Shown: positions 32,904-45,348, counted from the first letter of the stretch. The stretch is DNA of 64,000 nucleotides from Epithemia pelagica (GCA_946965045.2 OX337238.1:2542001-2606000); one strand, 5' to 3'. Program-made: numbers and translations. Notes: a model not told the origin generated them from the letters alone.

Positions 32904-34805
32904 ATGGCGTCGTACCAAAGGTCCCAAAGTGTTGCTGGCTATGCCTCCGAGCCACCCGAAGCCATTGAGTTGCTGGAAACTGCTATCAACAAGGGCTTTT
33001 TGCATTGGCACGGCAAAACTGCCCACCAATGGCAAGTCGATACATGTAAAGCCCTTCTACACCACCACACTGCCCCTGCCCCCATTCGTTCGGCTACTTT
33101 GCGTCCTCTCCTCCTTGTGCGTTCTACCGGAGGTGGGAAATCCTCCGTCCGCGACGTATGTGGTTTCCTTTGTGGCGGCATTACCCCTGACGTCAATATA
33201 ACACTACAGTCTGCACTCGAGCGACTTTCCAACAATCAATCAAACAAAAAAAGAGTCCTACTATTTTCTTCCCCACAGAAAATAGCCAACGACCGGTCTT
33301 GGCAACGAACTCTTACCAAGTGTGCATCCAAGGGCGCTCTCCGCTTTGTTGCAATCGACGAGTGCCACTTGTACGCTGGCCACGGTGTCGAATTTAGGCA
33401 AGAGTTTGGCGAACTGAAAGCGGCTTTCCTTGACAAACTGGAAACGCATTCTCCAATTCCCATTCCCATTCTCTTTATGACGGCTACTGCCTCCCTGTCT
33501 ATGGTCAAGGATCTTGAGTTTCTCACTGACCTCTCCTTTGATCGAACAAAGGACTTTGTCTGGCCCCACCAGCATTCCGGAGTCCATCGCCGGAACATCA
33601 TGATTGACTTGACTTTCAGAGACTCTCCTCTTCGTCGAGTTAAGTCAGACCTGGTACGCATCTCTCGGGTCACCGGAAACCGTAAAATGATCGTTTATTC
33701 GAATTCAAGAAAGGCCATAATGCATTTGTATGAGCAAAGTCGGCAGGAGCTAAACCGTCGTGGAATCCACAAAGACATTGTTGTGGTCCACGGCAACATG
33801 TATAAAGAGCAGAAGTTTCACAACACGGAACTTTTTGCTGGACTGCCGTTGGTAGATGAGTGTCCTACTACAAGAAGGCTCCTACGCTTCGACCCAGTAG
33901 CCTACTACGCCACTGCCGCAACAACCAGTGCGGGGCTGGATTGCCACGAAGTGGACCGGGTTCTATTCCATGGATTCCCTCCTACAATTGAAGACCTCCT
34001 ACAATGCTCCGGTCAATGTGGACGAGCTCCTACTGCTACACCTTCAAACTCGTCATTTTGTATGGCCGTCTCGCTTAACAGTCTTGTGTCCTTGCTCAAC
34101 AGGATTTTTATTCTACCCAAGTATGAAGCCGCTCGACAATCCAAACAAAACGACAAAGCCGACGATAGTTTCCTCCAGCCCGTACGGTCTACCACCACCT
34201 CCCAATTGCAGTCGTCGTCCTCTCCTTCTCTACTTGATCACGAGGCACTTGCGACACGACAATGGAACAATGTGTTGTCGGTCCTTGCTATTGTTTGCTT
34301 GGATGATGGTTCATGCATTCATTGGGCCCTTGAGCGGACCATGTTGCACCCACTTCATCATAAGACCTGTGACCTTGACTCGACTTGTGGGGGTGCCTGC
34401 TGGCGATGTCGCATCCCGCGAATTTCGACTCCACTTGATGCACCGATTCATAAGGAACATTTTCGTGCACACCTCATTCAAATGTTTATCACTAGCAAAG
34501 TTTCTTCCGACCAACTCAACCTTCACAAAGATGTTTTCCTTAATACCATGATTGGGTTCGAAAGTCTTACATTGGATGGGAAACTGGAGCGACGCTTTGC
34601 CCAAGATGTTCTGGGCCTAAACAACAACCGCACTGTCCGTCAACGAGCGAAGGCCCTTATCCTAAAGTGCTTCGCAGCTCGTATACTCGAGCCAGATGTT
34701 GACGGATTGCAACTACGAGTGAAATTGGGCTACTCATCCAATGGCAATCCACGTGTGAATGACGACCAATGTTGGAAGGGGTTTCAATTTCTACAGAACA
34801 TGTAA
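32904..34805 (+). pseudogene. RecQ-like helicase of transposon B with motif Ia deleted
   Basis: 633 codons from ATG (MASYQRSQSV), open to TAA. Aligned with the helicase of element A it keeps motif I (STGGGKS, 74-80), II (DECH, ~152), III (TAT), V (TTSAGLDCHEV) and VI (QCSGQCGR), plus the Cys-rich tail (CGGACWRC). After FLCGGIT (~93) it lacks the ~50 residues that contain motif Ia (VPLLSLAAD in A), joining directly to a Leu/Ser/Asn stretch before KKRVLLFSSPQK. The deletion keeps the frame. The N-terminal ~70 residues of A are also not recognisable. Such a protein is unlikely to be an active helicase. Confidence 0.75.
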
Positions 34806-34840
34806 ACAATCGTCTTATTCCATATATAACTATATCTTGT

Positions 34841-37800
34841 TCAATTGTTCTGAACTGTCTTCTTATACAACTCAAATGCATCTAAAGCTTCGTCCAGTAG
34901 GTCACCATGTAACGTACCACTGTCATCTCTTTCCATCCAGCCAGAGTCCGGTCCATCGCTCTCCATTTTCTCCAGTCTAAGAAATAATCGGTGTCGTAGA
35001 AAATGGTGCTCTCTTTCTTTTCGTTGTGAGTCCCATTGCCTTGAAGTCATCACATTCTTTTCCGCCATTTCCTCTAAGGCCACACTGATTACATCTCTTG
35101 TAGCGATCGAATTCATTTCTATCACTTTCATTCCTTTCAGTCGGCCTTTTTCTTTCAACTCTTCACCTTTGCTTCCTGTCTTGTCTTGGATGTCGTCTCC
35201 CTCATCATCGTCACTTCCTTCATCGTCTTCCTCTAAAACATCCTCCACTGCTATATCCTCAGCTTGTGTTTCACGAAATGGCTCTTCAGCCTCATGTGCA
35301 CGTTGCCTATCACCTTCACCTGCTTCCTCATCATCATCCATTTCATTATCGTTAACTTGCTCCATATCGACCGGTATTGAATCCTGTTGTGCTCCACCCA
35401 TCCCATTATCGTACTCGTGCTCAATTTCAACTAAACAAGTGTCCTCATTTGAAAAATACGGATGCCTCCTCGTCCTGTTTACTCTCTTCATCTGCCATGA
35501 CTTGTGCAAGGTCTATTACAGACGTTTCCTCGTCGTCCTTCTGGACTTTGTTCGAAGAGGCCTCAGTCGCCTTGTTGTCAATGGCCGTCTCCTTGTGACG
35601 ACCCAACATGTCATGTACCTGTACCATCACAAATCTGTCTGTAGCATCGTCCTGTACTTTACCATTACCAACGCGGCGTATTTTTTTTTGGATTTGTAAC
35701 GAGGTTGCATCCATTGCTTTCCAGAAGTGATTCTTATCCACTGCCATGTCTTCATGGCAACCAACATCGTGACACTTGGCTAAGGTCAACAGTTCCGTAA
35801 CCAGGACCCGGTTTGGTCGACTCATGGGGTTAGTGGTTTTCTTCTTCCGCTGTCCAGGGTCTGTCGTTTGTAATACTTGCTTCTCGTCTGTCTCGTTTCT
35901 CTGCTCCTTCAAGCGCTCGGCTAACTCGTACTCCCCATCCATTCTGTTCCGTGTATAAAATTCTACGAAATGCTTTGCTCGTTGGCACGCAGTGAGCATT
36001 CGGGAAACCTTAACGAAGGATGCCTCTGTACCATTGTGGTTCATTGCCTTAAAAATGGCATGATGCGTTCCATGATTTGGTCCAACGCGCTTTCTTTCGT
36101 GTTCCATGATGGTGTGGAACCACGCTTTTGTCGCTTAGTTCGATTGACTCTAATTTGATGCAGCACGTAGTTGGGGAGTCTCTGATAATAGAGCTGGATG
36201 ATGCGCAATTGTGTATTGAAAGAGTTTGATTTCTTTGCAATGTAGAAAACAGGGAGAAACTCAATGACAATACTCTCCATTGTTATGGAATTGCCCTGTT
36301 GCTCAGCTTCGTGGAACATAAGGTACTTCCTCATTATCAACAGGAAGTTACATGAAAAGACTGTAAGCCAGTCCTTGCTCTCACGGACTTGCCGACTCAA
36401 AAATTGTATGTACTCTTTTGCTATAGTTGTGGCCAGAGCTTCTTCCCTCCCACGATCGATGAACGAGTCCACTCTGTCTTGAGTGAAGCAACGAATCAGA
36501 AAAGCGTCTATCATAAGACGGTCAAGTTCCTCAAAAACAATGACTGCAAGACGGTGGGCCTGACGGTAAGTTTGCGCAACATCATTGCCATCGATGCGTT
36601 TCCACTTCAGTCGGTGTTGAACACACTGAAGCAAACCCCCGTAAAAAAGACGAAATATGGAGTCTAACATGTGAAACCGTACATGTAGGTCCCCATTGAT
36701 TGGGACAACGCGATGAAGGACATGTGTAATTGCCATGGCCTGTTTATATGCCGCTCGAAAGGTCGAAGTTTTTGCGTCGCTAATGGCCATGAGGTCATCA
36801 AAAAATTGGAACAGACGATCTATCGATAAACCGTCTCCAACAACAAAGAGCCACTTCTCTTCCCAATCCAAACCAGGCTCGTAGATACCACGATCCTCGT
36901 CCCAGGTTAGTAATCCGTGCAGCACCATGAAACCCAACAAAATTCCAGAAGCGCCAACCTTTGTAGTTTCATCTAGAATGGAGACTGGGAGCAGTAGCAA
37001 TTCTGCCACTGGAGGTTCTCCTCGCCATTCACGTACAACACGACTTGGGAACTGACCAGCCAAATGGAAAAGACTCGCATCCCGTTCCATCCTCCTCAAT
37101 GTATTCATGGCGCCAGCAATGGACGAGCGGACGTTGCTGTACGCAAACTCATATGGTTGCAATGCGTAATCCATATCTTGTCGAATGGACCGACGTTTTG
37201 TGGATAGGAACCTTTTTATTGTCCCAAGTTCTCGACAGCACATGTAAATTTGCAAGTAGAACCGAACACGAGTGCCAGTGCAGTCGAAAGGAGGCGCTGG
37301 TCCATCAGTTGGGTTGAGGTTGCCAGTGGCAAAAGACCTGATCAATTGCGGTAAGCTGGACTGCTGAAAAACTTCGAAGGGAGGCATTTGGTATGGGGAT
37401 GGAATATCTTGTTCGATGTATGCCAGCTTCGGGCGATCAGATAAGAAAGCATTACTTTGGGGAAACTTTGCCAAGTACATTTGCATAATGAACCTTGCTG
37501 TTACCCTAGTGTAGATTGCGCTTTGGCCTTGCTGAAATTGGAGGAGTCTCCCATCCTGTAAGTTGTCGAAGACGGCCATTAGAAAGGTAACCTTGCGCAA
37601 TGACCGTCGAACTCTGGCATCGTAGGAATCTACCCATGTCTCTACCCTCCGTTCCATAGTTCGTTTGGAGACGGAGATACCAAACCAAACCGGAATCTGT
37701 GTGGCCATTAATGAATGGCCACAAGCATACTGCGCAAAAGCAAAGACCGTTGCGAATGGTACCAAAAGATGATTGTTATGATTTCTGGCTCGGACAACGA

Positions 37801-39847
37801 ATTGGAAGAAGGTATCCAGTGAATAGCAAAGGCTGAGAAATTCTCTGTCCTCAGCTGCGGCACTCTCCAGTTTCTTGGTATACCCACTGTAGCCCATGAT
37901 TGCTTCAAATTGGTTGGGAAGCGACTTCTCAAATTGCGACACAATTTGTCTCAATTCGTACTCGGACAGGAACATTTCAAAAATATTGTTGAATCGTCCG
38001 AAACAGTCTTCTATACGCTGTAGCAATGTAGTGTCGACCCACTTACAGAATGGCTCGACAACTTCCTTCACTATGATGGGAGAATAGAGCTTCGATGCGC
38101 GCAATGTTGCTTCCTCGACCTTTTCATTTAATTCTTGGGCCATGGCATCCCTTGCATTCTTCAGAACAGTCTTTGTGTCAAACCGTTCCCAAACGCTACA
38201 CAGTTCAGCGAGCATGAAACGGTCCCCTGGTGTCTCTTGAACCAATCTGTGTAACAGAGTAAGTCTGTCATCCGAGTCATCTTTCACGGATTTGAAGGTT
38301 GCGTTCCATGGACGCTCTGGGTGGTAGTCTGCTTGTAAAAACACTGACTGTGGGAAGTGGAAGGCTTCGAACCAAGACAGCTTTTCTTCAAGGCAATCAG
38401 TAGTAGGTGGGGCTACGAAATTGCTCGAAGAAGGCGACATGATAGGGAATTTCAACCTGATGGTGTTTTGTGTCGCTTCACCCATTGCTGCGAAAATGGT
38501 CTTGTATGGCACGGTAAGATTGGCGTCAGTTAACTGATTGATATCGCCGTTGGCATGAACCCATCCGGTGAGTTGTTTATACCGGCGACCCTGGCAAACA
38601 ACGGTGGGTACGAAGTCTGATTGTAATGTGGCACGCCATATGGAAAGCCATTTCTTTGAATACCGCGGAGGAAGACTTTCTTCATGGAAAAACAAAAGAA
38701 CAGGGAGTCCCTCCTTGAGGAACCAAATGTCCTCCAATTGTAACGTCCGCAGGGCAAAGGAGGTGACTAGTTGAATCGGAGTTGTGGACGCATTGTTAGA
38801 CTCCGGAGTCTGTTGGGTTGTATCTGACGATTCCGCATGTTTCTGTTTGTTCGTTGTTTTGTTCGTGAAGCGTCGTTGTTTGGAGGTGCCGGTGGGCGAC
38901 CGAGATACACCAGCGGTGTAATTTTTTGCCCGTCGCATCATTCCGGAGCAATAGTTGGCCACCAGCGTCAGCGAAGACTTTTTGGATGCCTCAAGGGTCG
39001 GGGTAATCAAAACCAGGGGTGTGTTTGCTGACGCAGCAGGTCCTGGGTTTTTGCATGGCAATGGAGGGACCCGACGGAGAGGGACTAGATACGAACCTTC
39101 ACGAACTTTGGTTACTCTCCCTTTGAAGAGGTTAGGGTATTGTTGGTCCGGGTTGGTGGAAGATGCTGCAGGAGGAGGATCTTTCGGTGGACCTCTCTTT
39201 GGTGGAGCTTTCTTTGGTGGAGCTGTTGTCGTAGGGACTTTTGTCAGACGGAGGGTCGGTGCCGCAGCTGTTGTGGTATCCGGAGGGGAAGGTTAAGGGT
39301 CCTCACCATTGGATGCCTCAGCAGGGACTGTTCGCTCCATAGCAGCAAGCAATTTCAGAGCCTTTTGAGGGGACGATTGGGTCCCAAACTGGATTTGCCC
39401 AACTGAATCTCGATTGTGCCAAAGGTCAATGAACAGTGGTTGGGCTCTGTTGTTGGTAGAAGGATTGGATTCGTTGGATTGATTGGATAGATGCGGGGTT
39501 GGTTCGGGGCGTGGCCGAGGAGGAGGAGCAGAGGCATTACTTGTGGTTGTGGATAAGTCACTTGTACCTGCAGTTGGAACCATCGTACTAACCATCGTAC
39601 TGTATGAATCCACGGTTGCTTTCGCATGAGGTGTGATGAAGGGAGGGACCGGAGTAGGCTGAACGGCATCAGATTGGCCATCAGAGACATTCGTTCTCGA
39701 TGAAGCGAGAGATTCCATTCCGGCAATATGGACGCTTGATTCTTGTTTTGCTTCGGAGGCATGGCGATCCACTGTGCCCCGAGAAGCATAGGCCTTCCTA
39801 ATGTCTTGCTGGGAACTGCGATGGCATTTGTGCGAAGAAGAAGACAT
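34841..39847 (-). pseudogene. Putative transposase of element B (DUF6589-like), with one nonsense codon and two frameshifts
   Basis: It starts at ATG 39847 (MSSSSHKCHRSSQQ, like MSTSSHRKHRLSQK in A). A TAA at 39293-39295 interrupts the low-complexity N-terminus; the frame reopens at once and runs to 36041. Near 36049 one base is missing relative to A (MPFLRQ-stop versus MPFFKGMNH), shifting to the frame ending at 35445. Near 35460 another shift leads to the acidic C-terminal frame ending 34841. The conserved blocks FDNLQDGRL (37549-37578 region), VGDGLSIDRLFQFFDD (36800-36843 region), LHVRFHML and CQRAKHFVEFY are all present. About 1670 residues if the breaks were ignored. The poly-Asn and PPKKAPPK-type linkers differ from A. 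Confidence 0.75.
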
Positions 39848-40030
39848 TGTAGGGACAGTAAGCACGGCTCCGTACCTCCATTGCCGCGATGAATGCAGTT
39901 GGTGGTTTGGAGGTTTGTGTTTTGTGTCAGTACTGGGAGCGCAGAGGTCGCGCCTTGGGGGTGAGTAAGAGTTTGCACACCAAAAGCACGACACATATGC
40001 GACCCGACTACTCACCCCCGCTGGGGGGTA

Positions 40031-40053
40031 TCGCTTGGGGGTAAGGGAACGTC
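40031..40053. repeat. Right target duplications of B and A, with the last three bases of A between
   Basis: 40031-40040 TCGCTTGGGG repeats the right terminal bases of A (duplicated by B). 40041-40043 GTA is the true end of A. 40044-40053 AGGGAACGTC repeats the host target seen at 24337-24346. Confidence 0.75.
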
Positions 40054-40207
40054 GTCGTCGTCTTTGTTGTTGTGTTCCCACCGATCTAGAGAAGAAGAAC
40101 AACAAGCAAAAAACAACATGCTTCGTCCTGTATCAACTCGTCCTCTGGAGCGGTTGCTTTCTACAGCTTCATTGGATCTTTGGAGCATCGCAGAAATGAC
40201 ACACAGA

Positions 40208-40967
40208 ATGACACGTCGTGCTCCTTCCACAGTTGCGGCCGCAGCGCCCGGTCTCATCCAAGACGCATCATCATCGTCCACTGCCACCTCCAGTACAGCC
40301 TTGCATCGCAAAAAGCGAAACGGCCTCTTGACTGCCAGTCGCCGTTCGACGATGCAACAAGGAAGATGATGAATTGGAACCAATTTCCCTTTCACCAGAT
40401 TTATCGTATTTCCGAGGTCATGGAGACCATGTGATCGAACGCAAGAGGGCTACGCTCGACTCAAACAGGATCGTGCCAAAGTTTTGTGGAAGGCAATGGA
40501 ATGTGTCATTCCTGACGTCCGAGAACGAGAACCCCTTGACGTATCGATGGTACAATCAACGGTTTCGGTGAACCTCTAACAATCAAGATATCTGGGGGTT
40601 GACCGGCTCCTTGACGCCCATTCAAGATTTGTTGGCGTGTGGAGGTACGTTGCAGATAAAAGGACATGCGAGCTAGTGTCAGCTTCAATGGAGAGTCTCC
40701 AGTTTTTTGTGGTGGCACTGGTGGTGTTGGTTTCTGCTTCTGTTACAGAGTCTCGCAGTTTGTGGTCTTCTCCTTCTTGATGCTGTTTGGTTGTTCTTAT
40801 TATTGTTTGGTCCTACGACATTCCTGCTTTTCGTTGGACCATTTTTTGTAGATACCACCTTTCCCGGCATTGGACTTCTAGGAGAAGCAACCAGTGCCGC
40901 CAACAGTGTTATGGCACAGCAAACACAACGCATGCAGGAACTCCAACAACAAGGAACACTTCAATAA
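40208..40967 (+). pseudogene. Decayed RAPST-family relative, copy 4
   Basis: ATG followed by TRRAPSTVAAAAPGLIQDA and RKKRNGLLTASRRS; the frame closes at 40369. The 3' part (40707-40967) is one open frame with hydrophobic stretches (WWCWFLLLLQSLAVCGLLLLDAVW in part, then LFLLLFGPTTFLLFVGPFF) and the tail MAQQTQRMQELQQQGTLQ. This is the clearest view of the ancestral C-terminus: probably two membrane segments followed by a short Gln-rich helix. The 5' leader of this gene was the insertion site of transposon A. Tail-to-tail with kelch copy 5. Confidence 0.55.
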
Positions 40968-41333
40968 TACTCTTGGCTGGTCCTAGAGTGTACACATGAT
41001 ATTCGAAAACACACACTCTTCCACTTTGTGTCAACTATATGCTACTGTATCCATTCCCTCGATGTCGTGCTTTGTGGCACAAATATTGTGACCTACACGA
41101 ATAGGAGTAGTACATGGAAACAGACCTTGAAGGGGTACCTTTCAAGGAGAAACAGATGGGTATTTTATCAATAACTGGGATTCAATATATCTGAGCGAGA
41201 TGCTCCAATACAAGTGTCGAGCCATCGCTGCCTAAATTTCCATCCGCATACATTGTGCTCCAGTATCATTGCACCAACCGCTTCTAAACAACGATAAATG
41301 GTGCATACAAAACCATGTAAGATTTGATTGCGG

Positions 41334-44210
41334 TCATTTGTCGGAATACCCAAGCATTTTCTCTAGTCGAGTCATGCGTTCGTCCAATTTCACTTGCATA
41401 TCAACCAGCTGCGAAAGACTCTGTCTTTCCGCTGTACGCTCTTTACGTTCTTTCCGTAATTCCTGCACAATTTCACCAACCGACGATTCCAATCTTGATA
41501 AACGTTGGAAGATGGACAAGGATTCAGTTTCCATCGTACCAATGGAAGAAACCTTGTCGAAAGAACGGAGTCGACAGGCTGCGATACAATCTGGATTTGG
41601 GGAGAGTTTGGCTGTTGTGCAATCATCGCCCTCACATGCTGGCTCTCCACCGCTAGGACACAGAGAGTCTTTTTTCCAGTCCGTTGTCGATAACGCTTGT
41701 ACCATTTTGGCCGTGACAATCAACGCCAAAAGAGTTATTGCTTCCGAGCTCCCGTCTTGACTGTCACCGGTCAGGGATTCCATACCACGGACCCTTTTGG
41801 TGACTGCATTGGCCAAGTAACCCATGACGGTTACCAAGAGTTTTGGTCCGGCTGCGCCATCTTCTTTCGATGGTTCATTCTCAATACAAGTTCCCATAAC
41901 AACATCATTTGACAAACTCGACATGGCTCTTTCGACTATAGCCAGACCCTCTTGACAGGCCTCTTGCAGCTTTTCGTTTCCACTTTGATCCACGACGGAA
42001 CAAATATGATGCACATCTCCGTAGTCCACAATCTCATCCAGAATAATACCAAAACCATGGTTGTCAGATAAATGATTGGGACATAAAGCCTGTCCAAATG
42101 AAAGTGAGTTCAGGATCGAGCATACGGCCGCAATCGAAGCACGAGTATGATCATGTTCTTCCAATGCGACATGAAAATCCTTCAGAGATCTCCCGACAGC
42201 TTGGACCTGGGCAAGAATGGCACGATGGCTAATGCCATCACTGAGGGTATTTGCAGTCACTTGTGATTCAATTGAGGTCCGCGGCAGCATTTCGCCGACT
42301 CGAAATTCAATCATGGCAAGATTGTTTACCAGAGAAGGCAGTGGATCCGTAGATGTCACAGAATCTGCGTCATTTTGATCAATGCCATGAATGACGATAC
42401 CGTCCTGACGGCACTTTTGTACAGTCAGCTCTTGCATTGTCATGAGTCGGTGGTCACTCTTGCAAATGGTCTTGGATGTCCTTTGTAGTGCTTTCAATGC
42501 GTACCGTTGCCGATCATTCTTGGATAAAAGATTGAAACGGTAGAAAAGATTGAGAAAGGTGTAAAACACTTTCATTTGGTGAACGTCCGAGACCAAAAGA
42601 GCCACATCATGCACCTTGAAGACAATACCGTCAGAATCCACTTCCACAAGTTTCCTGTAAAATCCAAGGTCCAACACTCTAGAATTGTCGTCTCTCGTCG
42701 ATGCTACAGAGCAACCAGGACGCTTTCTGTCGTCATGGGTGACTCCATGCATTTCAAGAAGCGACTTTAGATGTTGAAGTTTTCTGCCCATTGGAATTCT
42801 GTATTCAAGCACTTTTGTGTTTTGAATTTGAGCTGTAAGCTGATCAATCTTCTCTTGAATTTGTTCACTTGACCAAAATTTTTCATCGTCACAGAGTGAT
42901 TGTAGCAGTGGCAGCAAAGATTGGGCCTTGGCTCCCTCTCGCCACAGCTCATCATCGTCGTCATTGTGACCAAAGGCAGCCGTTGCCCGTTCAATCGCAT
43001 TGTTGAGTTTCTCCATTTCCGCATCTAGTTCCGCCCGACAGGAAAACATTGTCTGTTAAGTACAAAATCTGTAAGATATTTCACATATAGTGTCAAGTCC
43101 CGGCTGCAGTTATACCCGCAACATGAAATGTACCTTGAGCTGTTCTTTCTTGTCGACCGTTAAAGCCAAAGTCTCACATGAATCAACACCCTCTCCACCT
43201 ATAACGCCAATACCAGTTTTGAAGGCCACCATGCTGCAACAATTGCGTCCCGTGGTCAAAGGTGGAAGGTTCCACACAATCCCACATTCCGTATTCAAAA
43301 CCTCCACCGTAGCAATCGATCCAGTACCACTTCCTGACACAATGATACACGATCCAACTGCTGACACAGCTCCATGAAGATAACGTGTGTGAGATAGAGC
43401 TAGATCCGTGCAATTTGTCCAAGCCGACAATGACGAGGAAAAGACTGTAGCAGCAGTCGTCTTGGTCTGATCATCAGAACTCTCCTCGAGTTGCAATGAC
43501 TCAACCGACGTCAACGCACTACTCCCATTGTGTCCTCCAACGACATAAATACGGTGGCCAATGACAGCACTAGCACAACCATACCGAGGAACTGTCATGG
43601 ATGGCCCCGCAATCACAGTGTGGTTGCTTTCCACAGCTGTATCGATTATATCAACCGACGACAAATCATCGTTTCCATTGTATCCACCCATGACGACGAT
43701 ATAACGATTGTACACGACAACAGCCGAACATCCCTCTCTTGCCGTAGACAATCGACAAGTCATGGTTGTCCATTGGTTCGTGGTAAAGTTTGCCAATGAC
43801 CCTGAAAAAAAAGTTTTAACATCAATTCTTTCGATAGTATCCAAGCGTGAACTTTCATTGCGTCCTCCAATCACGTAAACTCCTCCACAACAAACCACCG
43901 CAGCATGACAACGTCTCTTGTCGTTCAACGGCGGTCCTTCCCGCCATTGCTTGTTTTCTTCTGACAAATTCAGCAACAAAACGGAGTTGGTATAGCTTTC
44001 ATTTTGTTTACGTCCTCCCAAAACTACAACCGTCTGTGCATTGTCATCCTGTTCAGGATGGTCGAGCACGACTGAAGCATGATACCGACGCCATCCACCC
44101 AACAGGTGAGGCCAGTCACTGACATTCCATTGCGGTGCCTCACTGTGATTGCCACTGTCGGGAAAGGCAAGCCCAGATTGTTGTGCTTGCTTTTGCAGTG
44201 ACGTTGTCAT
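41334..44210 (-). CDS. Kelch / coiled-coil protein, copy 5 (two exons)
   Basis: Exon 1 is 44210-43134 (359 codons, MTTSLQKQAQQSGLAF), the intron 43053-43133 (81 nt, GTACAT...AACAG, phase 0), and exon 2 43052-41334 (572 codons plus stop), about 931 aa. Six kelch blades. Exon 2 opens T-MFSCRAELDAEMEKLNNAIERAT, keeps DEIVDYGDVHHIC and LANAVTKRVRGMES, and ends with a long coiled coil (LSRLESSVGEIVQELRKERKER) and KMLGYSDK. The N-terminal MTT.LQKQAQQ start is shared with copy 7 and differs from the MTRLHEQ start of copies 2, 4 and 6, so 5 and 7 form a subgroup. No defects seen. Confidence 0.87.
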
Positions 44211-45018
44211 GGTTCCAACAAAGCAACGCAACTTGCAGATTTTGTGGCACCACCAAGGAATGGAGTGGACCTCAATTCTCCTCAAAACCCGAGCTTCTCC
44301 TCAAAGCCCGAGGACAAACAAGTGGCCTTCAATGGTGAATGACGAGCGGCAGACAGATGGACGCTCCGAACCAGGAATCAACGGACTGAATAATAAACAT
44401 CATGGCCAAGTGATATGGCCTCCATCATTATATTCATCAAGTCCAAATTGCGGATCACAGCCGCCATGAACCAGAAGATCCTCTCTGTGTCTAGTTTGTA
44501 CCACCACAACAGTATTTCCGAAGGAATGGAGTCCATCCAACAAGAGTTGCACGAAAGTCTATGCAAAGTTCGGACCATACAGAATTGTGCAGCCGTAACA
44601 TGCAAGGAAGCAGTGCAGTGTCTTGCTCCCATGACATGTTCGGTTCCACCGCAACTCATCTCAAACAGAAACGGCCTTGCGCCAATGGACGTCAATACAT
44701 CCACTTCCACCTCCAACACAAATGGCTCATCGTTCGAGAGGAAGCGTGTCGCATTGATGAGCGCCAAAATGGGATTGTGTGTGGTTACGACCTGTCCTCC
44801 CCGCTAGACAATATAGACTGCCACCCGTTTCAGTGTTGTTGGTACCGATGCCAGTTCGATTCCTCTTTGCCAGAGACATTGAATGTCCATTAACGCTATT
44901 CGGGATGTCTGTTCAATAGAGGTAATTATCGGACCAAAGGGCATCACAAGTTCTCGGCACAAGATCCACATTTCACAATCGTATTGCCTATGCTCGTTAT
45001 TGTTCTCTACTTAGAACC
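44211..45018. other. Duplicated divergent segment upstream of kelch copy 5, no complete gene
   Basis: Matches 55972-56805 upstream of kelch copy 7 with small indels. A plus-strand frame from the ATG at 44466 (MNQKILSVSSLYHH) and a second frame ending 44893 (HKWLIVREEACRIDERQNGIVCGYDLSSP) look like pieces of a coding region. They are not in one frame, and the duplicate has further stops. Possibly an unrecognised host gene fragment or a gene with introns. Function unknown. Confidence 0.35.
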
Positions 45019-45140
45019 TGCCATCCACCCAAAAGGGGAGGCCAGTCATTTGGATTCCATTGCGGTACGGCGTCACTGCGGTTGCCACTGTGGACAAAGC
45101 CAAGCCCGGATTGCTGCGCTTGTTCCTGATATGGTGTCAT
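45019..45140 (-). pseudogene. Kelch gene relic: first 40 codons only
   Basis: The minus strand reads ATG and then YQEQAQQSGLGF ... PQWNPNDWPPLLGGW, which is the N-terminus and first blade start of a kelch copy (closest to copy 3), then ends abruptly. The 5' side still carries the shared promoter block (AGCCCCGGGGCGAGTG near 45180) and, further on, a head-to-head RAPST relative. An extra kelch unit therefore once stood here and was deleted. The same truncation point (CCATCCACCC) recurs at 56806. Confidence 0.7.
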
Positions 45141-45348
45141 GGTCGTTTTGGTTTAAACTCTATGGACTGCGACCAATACAAGCCCCGGGGCGAGTGCTTT
45201 GCGCAACGAAGGACGGGCGTCGCGCCGTCCCGTATTGTACCTATTGTAGGTTTGGCCAAAGAGCGCGTGACGAGCCTACATACGGGACTCGCTTCGCGAG
45301 AGACACACGAGTAGTAAGACTACTTCACGGTGTTTCAGTCCTTTAGAG

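Larger units (their letters stand above)
32545..40030. mobile_element. Transposon B: sister element inserted in inverse orientation into the right TIR of transposon A
   Basis: 7486 bp. Left end TACCCCCTAGCGGGGATGAGT, right end the complement of TACCCCCCAGCGGGGGTGAGT (two mismatches in 21). Subterminal inverted repeats CTCACCCCCACGGCGCGACC (32606-32625) and its near complement (39946-39965) match those of element A. Gene content is the same pair in inverse orientation: helicase (32904-34805, plus) and transposase (39847-34841, minus), convergent with a 35-bp gap. The two elements are clearly diverged, so B is a related family member, not a fresh copy of A. Confidence 0.87.
24347..40043. mobile_element. 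Transposon A: large TIR DNA transposon with DUF6589-like transposase and RecQ-like helicase, interrupted by element B
   Basis: Left end TACCCCCAAGCGCCGGGCGAGT at 24347. The right end is split by element B: ACTCACCCGGCGCTTGGGG at 32526-32544, with the final GTA at 40041-40043. Rejoined, the ends form a perfect 17-bp inverted repeat followed by a near match. Without element B and its duplicated target the element is about 8.2 kb. A second, subterminal inverted repeat (CTCACCCCCACGGCGCGTCC at 24401-24420 and its complement at 32465-32484) lies ~55-60 bp inside. It carries two convergent genes: the putative transposase (24520-30159) and helicase (32369-30189), 29 bp apart. The host flank is the leader of a kelch / RAPST junction. 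Confidence 0.85.

Noticed and set aside
24347-40043. A single 15.7-kb composite transposon bounded by the outer TIR
   Set aside because: Each half has its own pair of inverted ends. The inner one is flanked by a duplication of A's own terminus, so nesting explains everything more simply.
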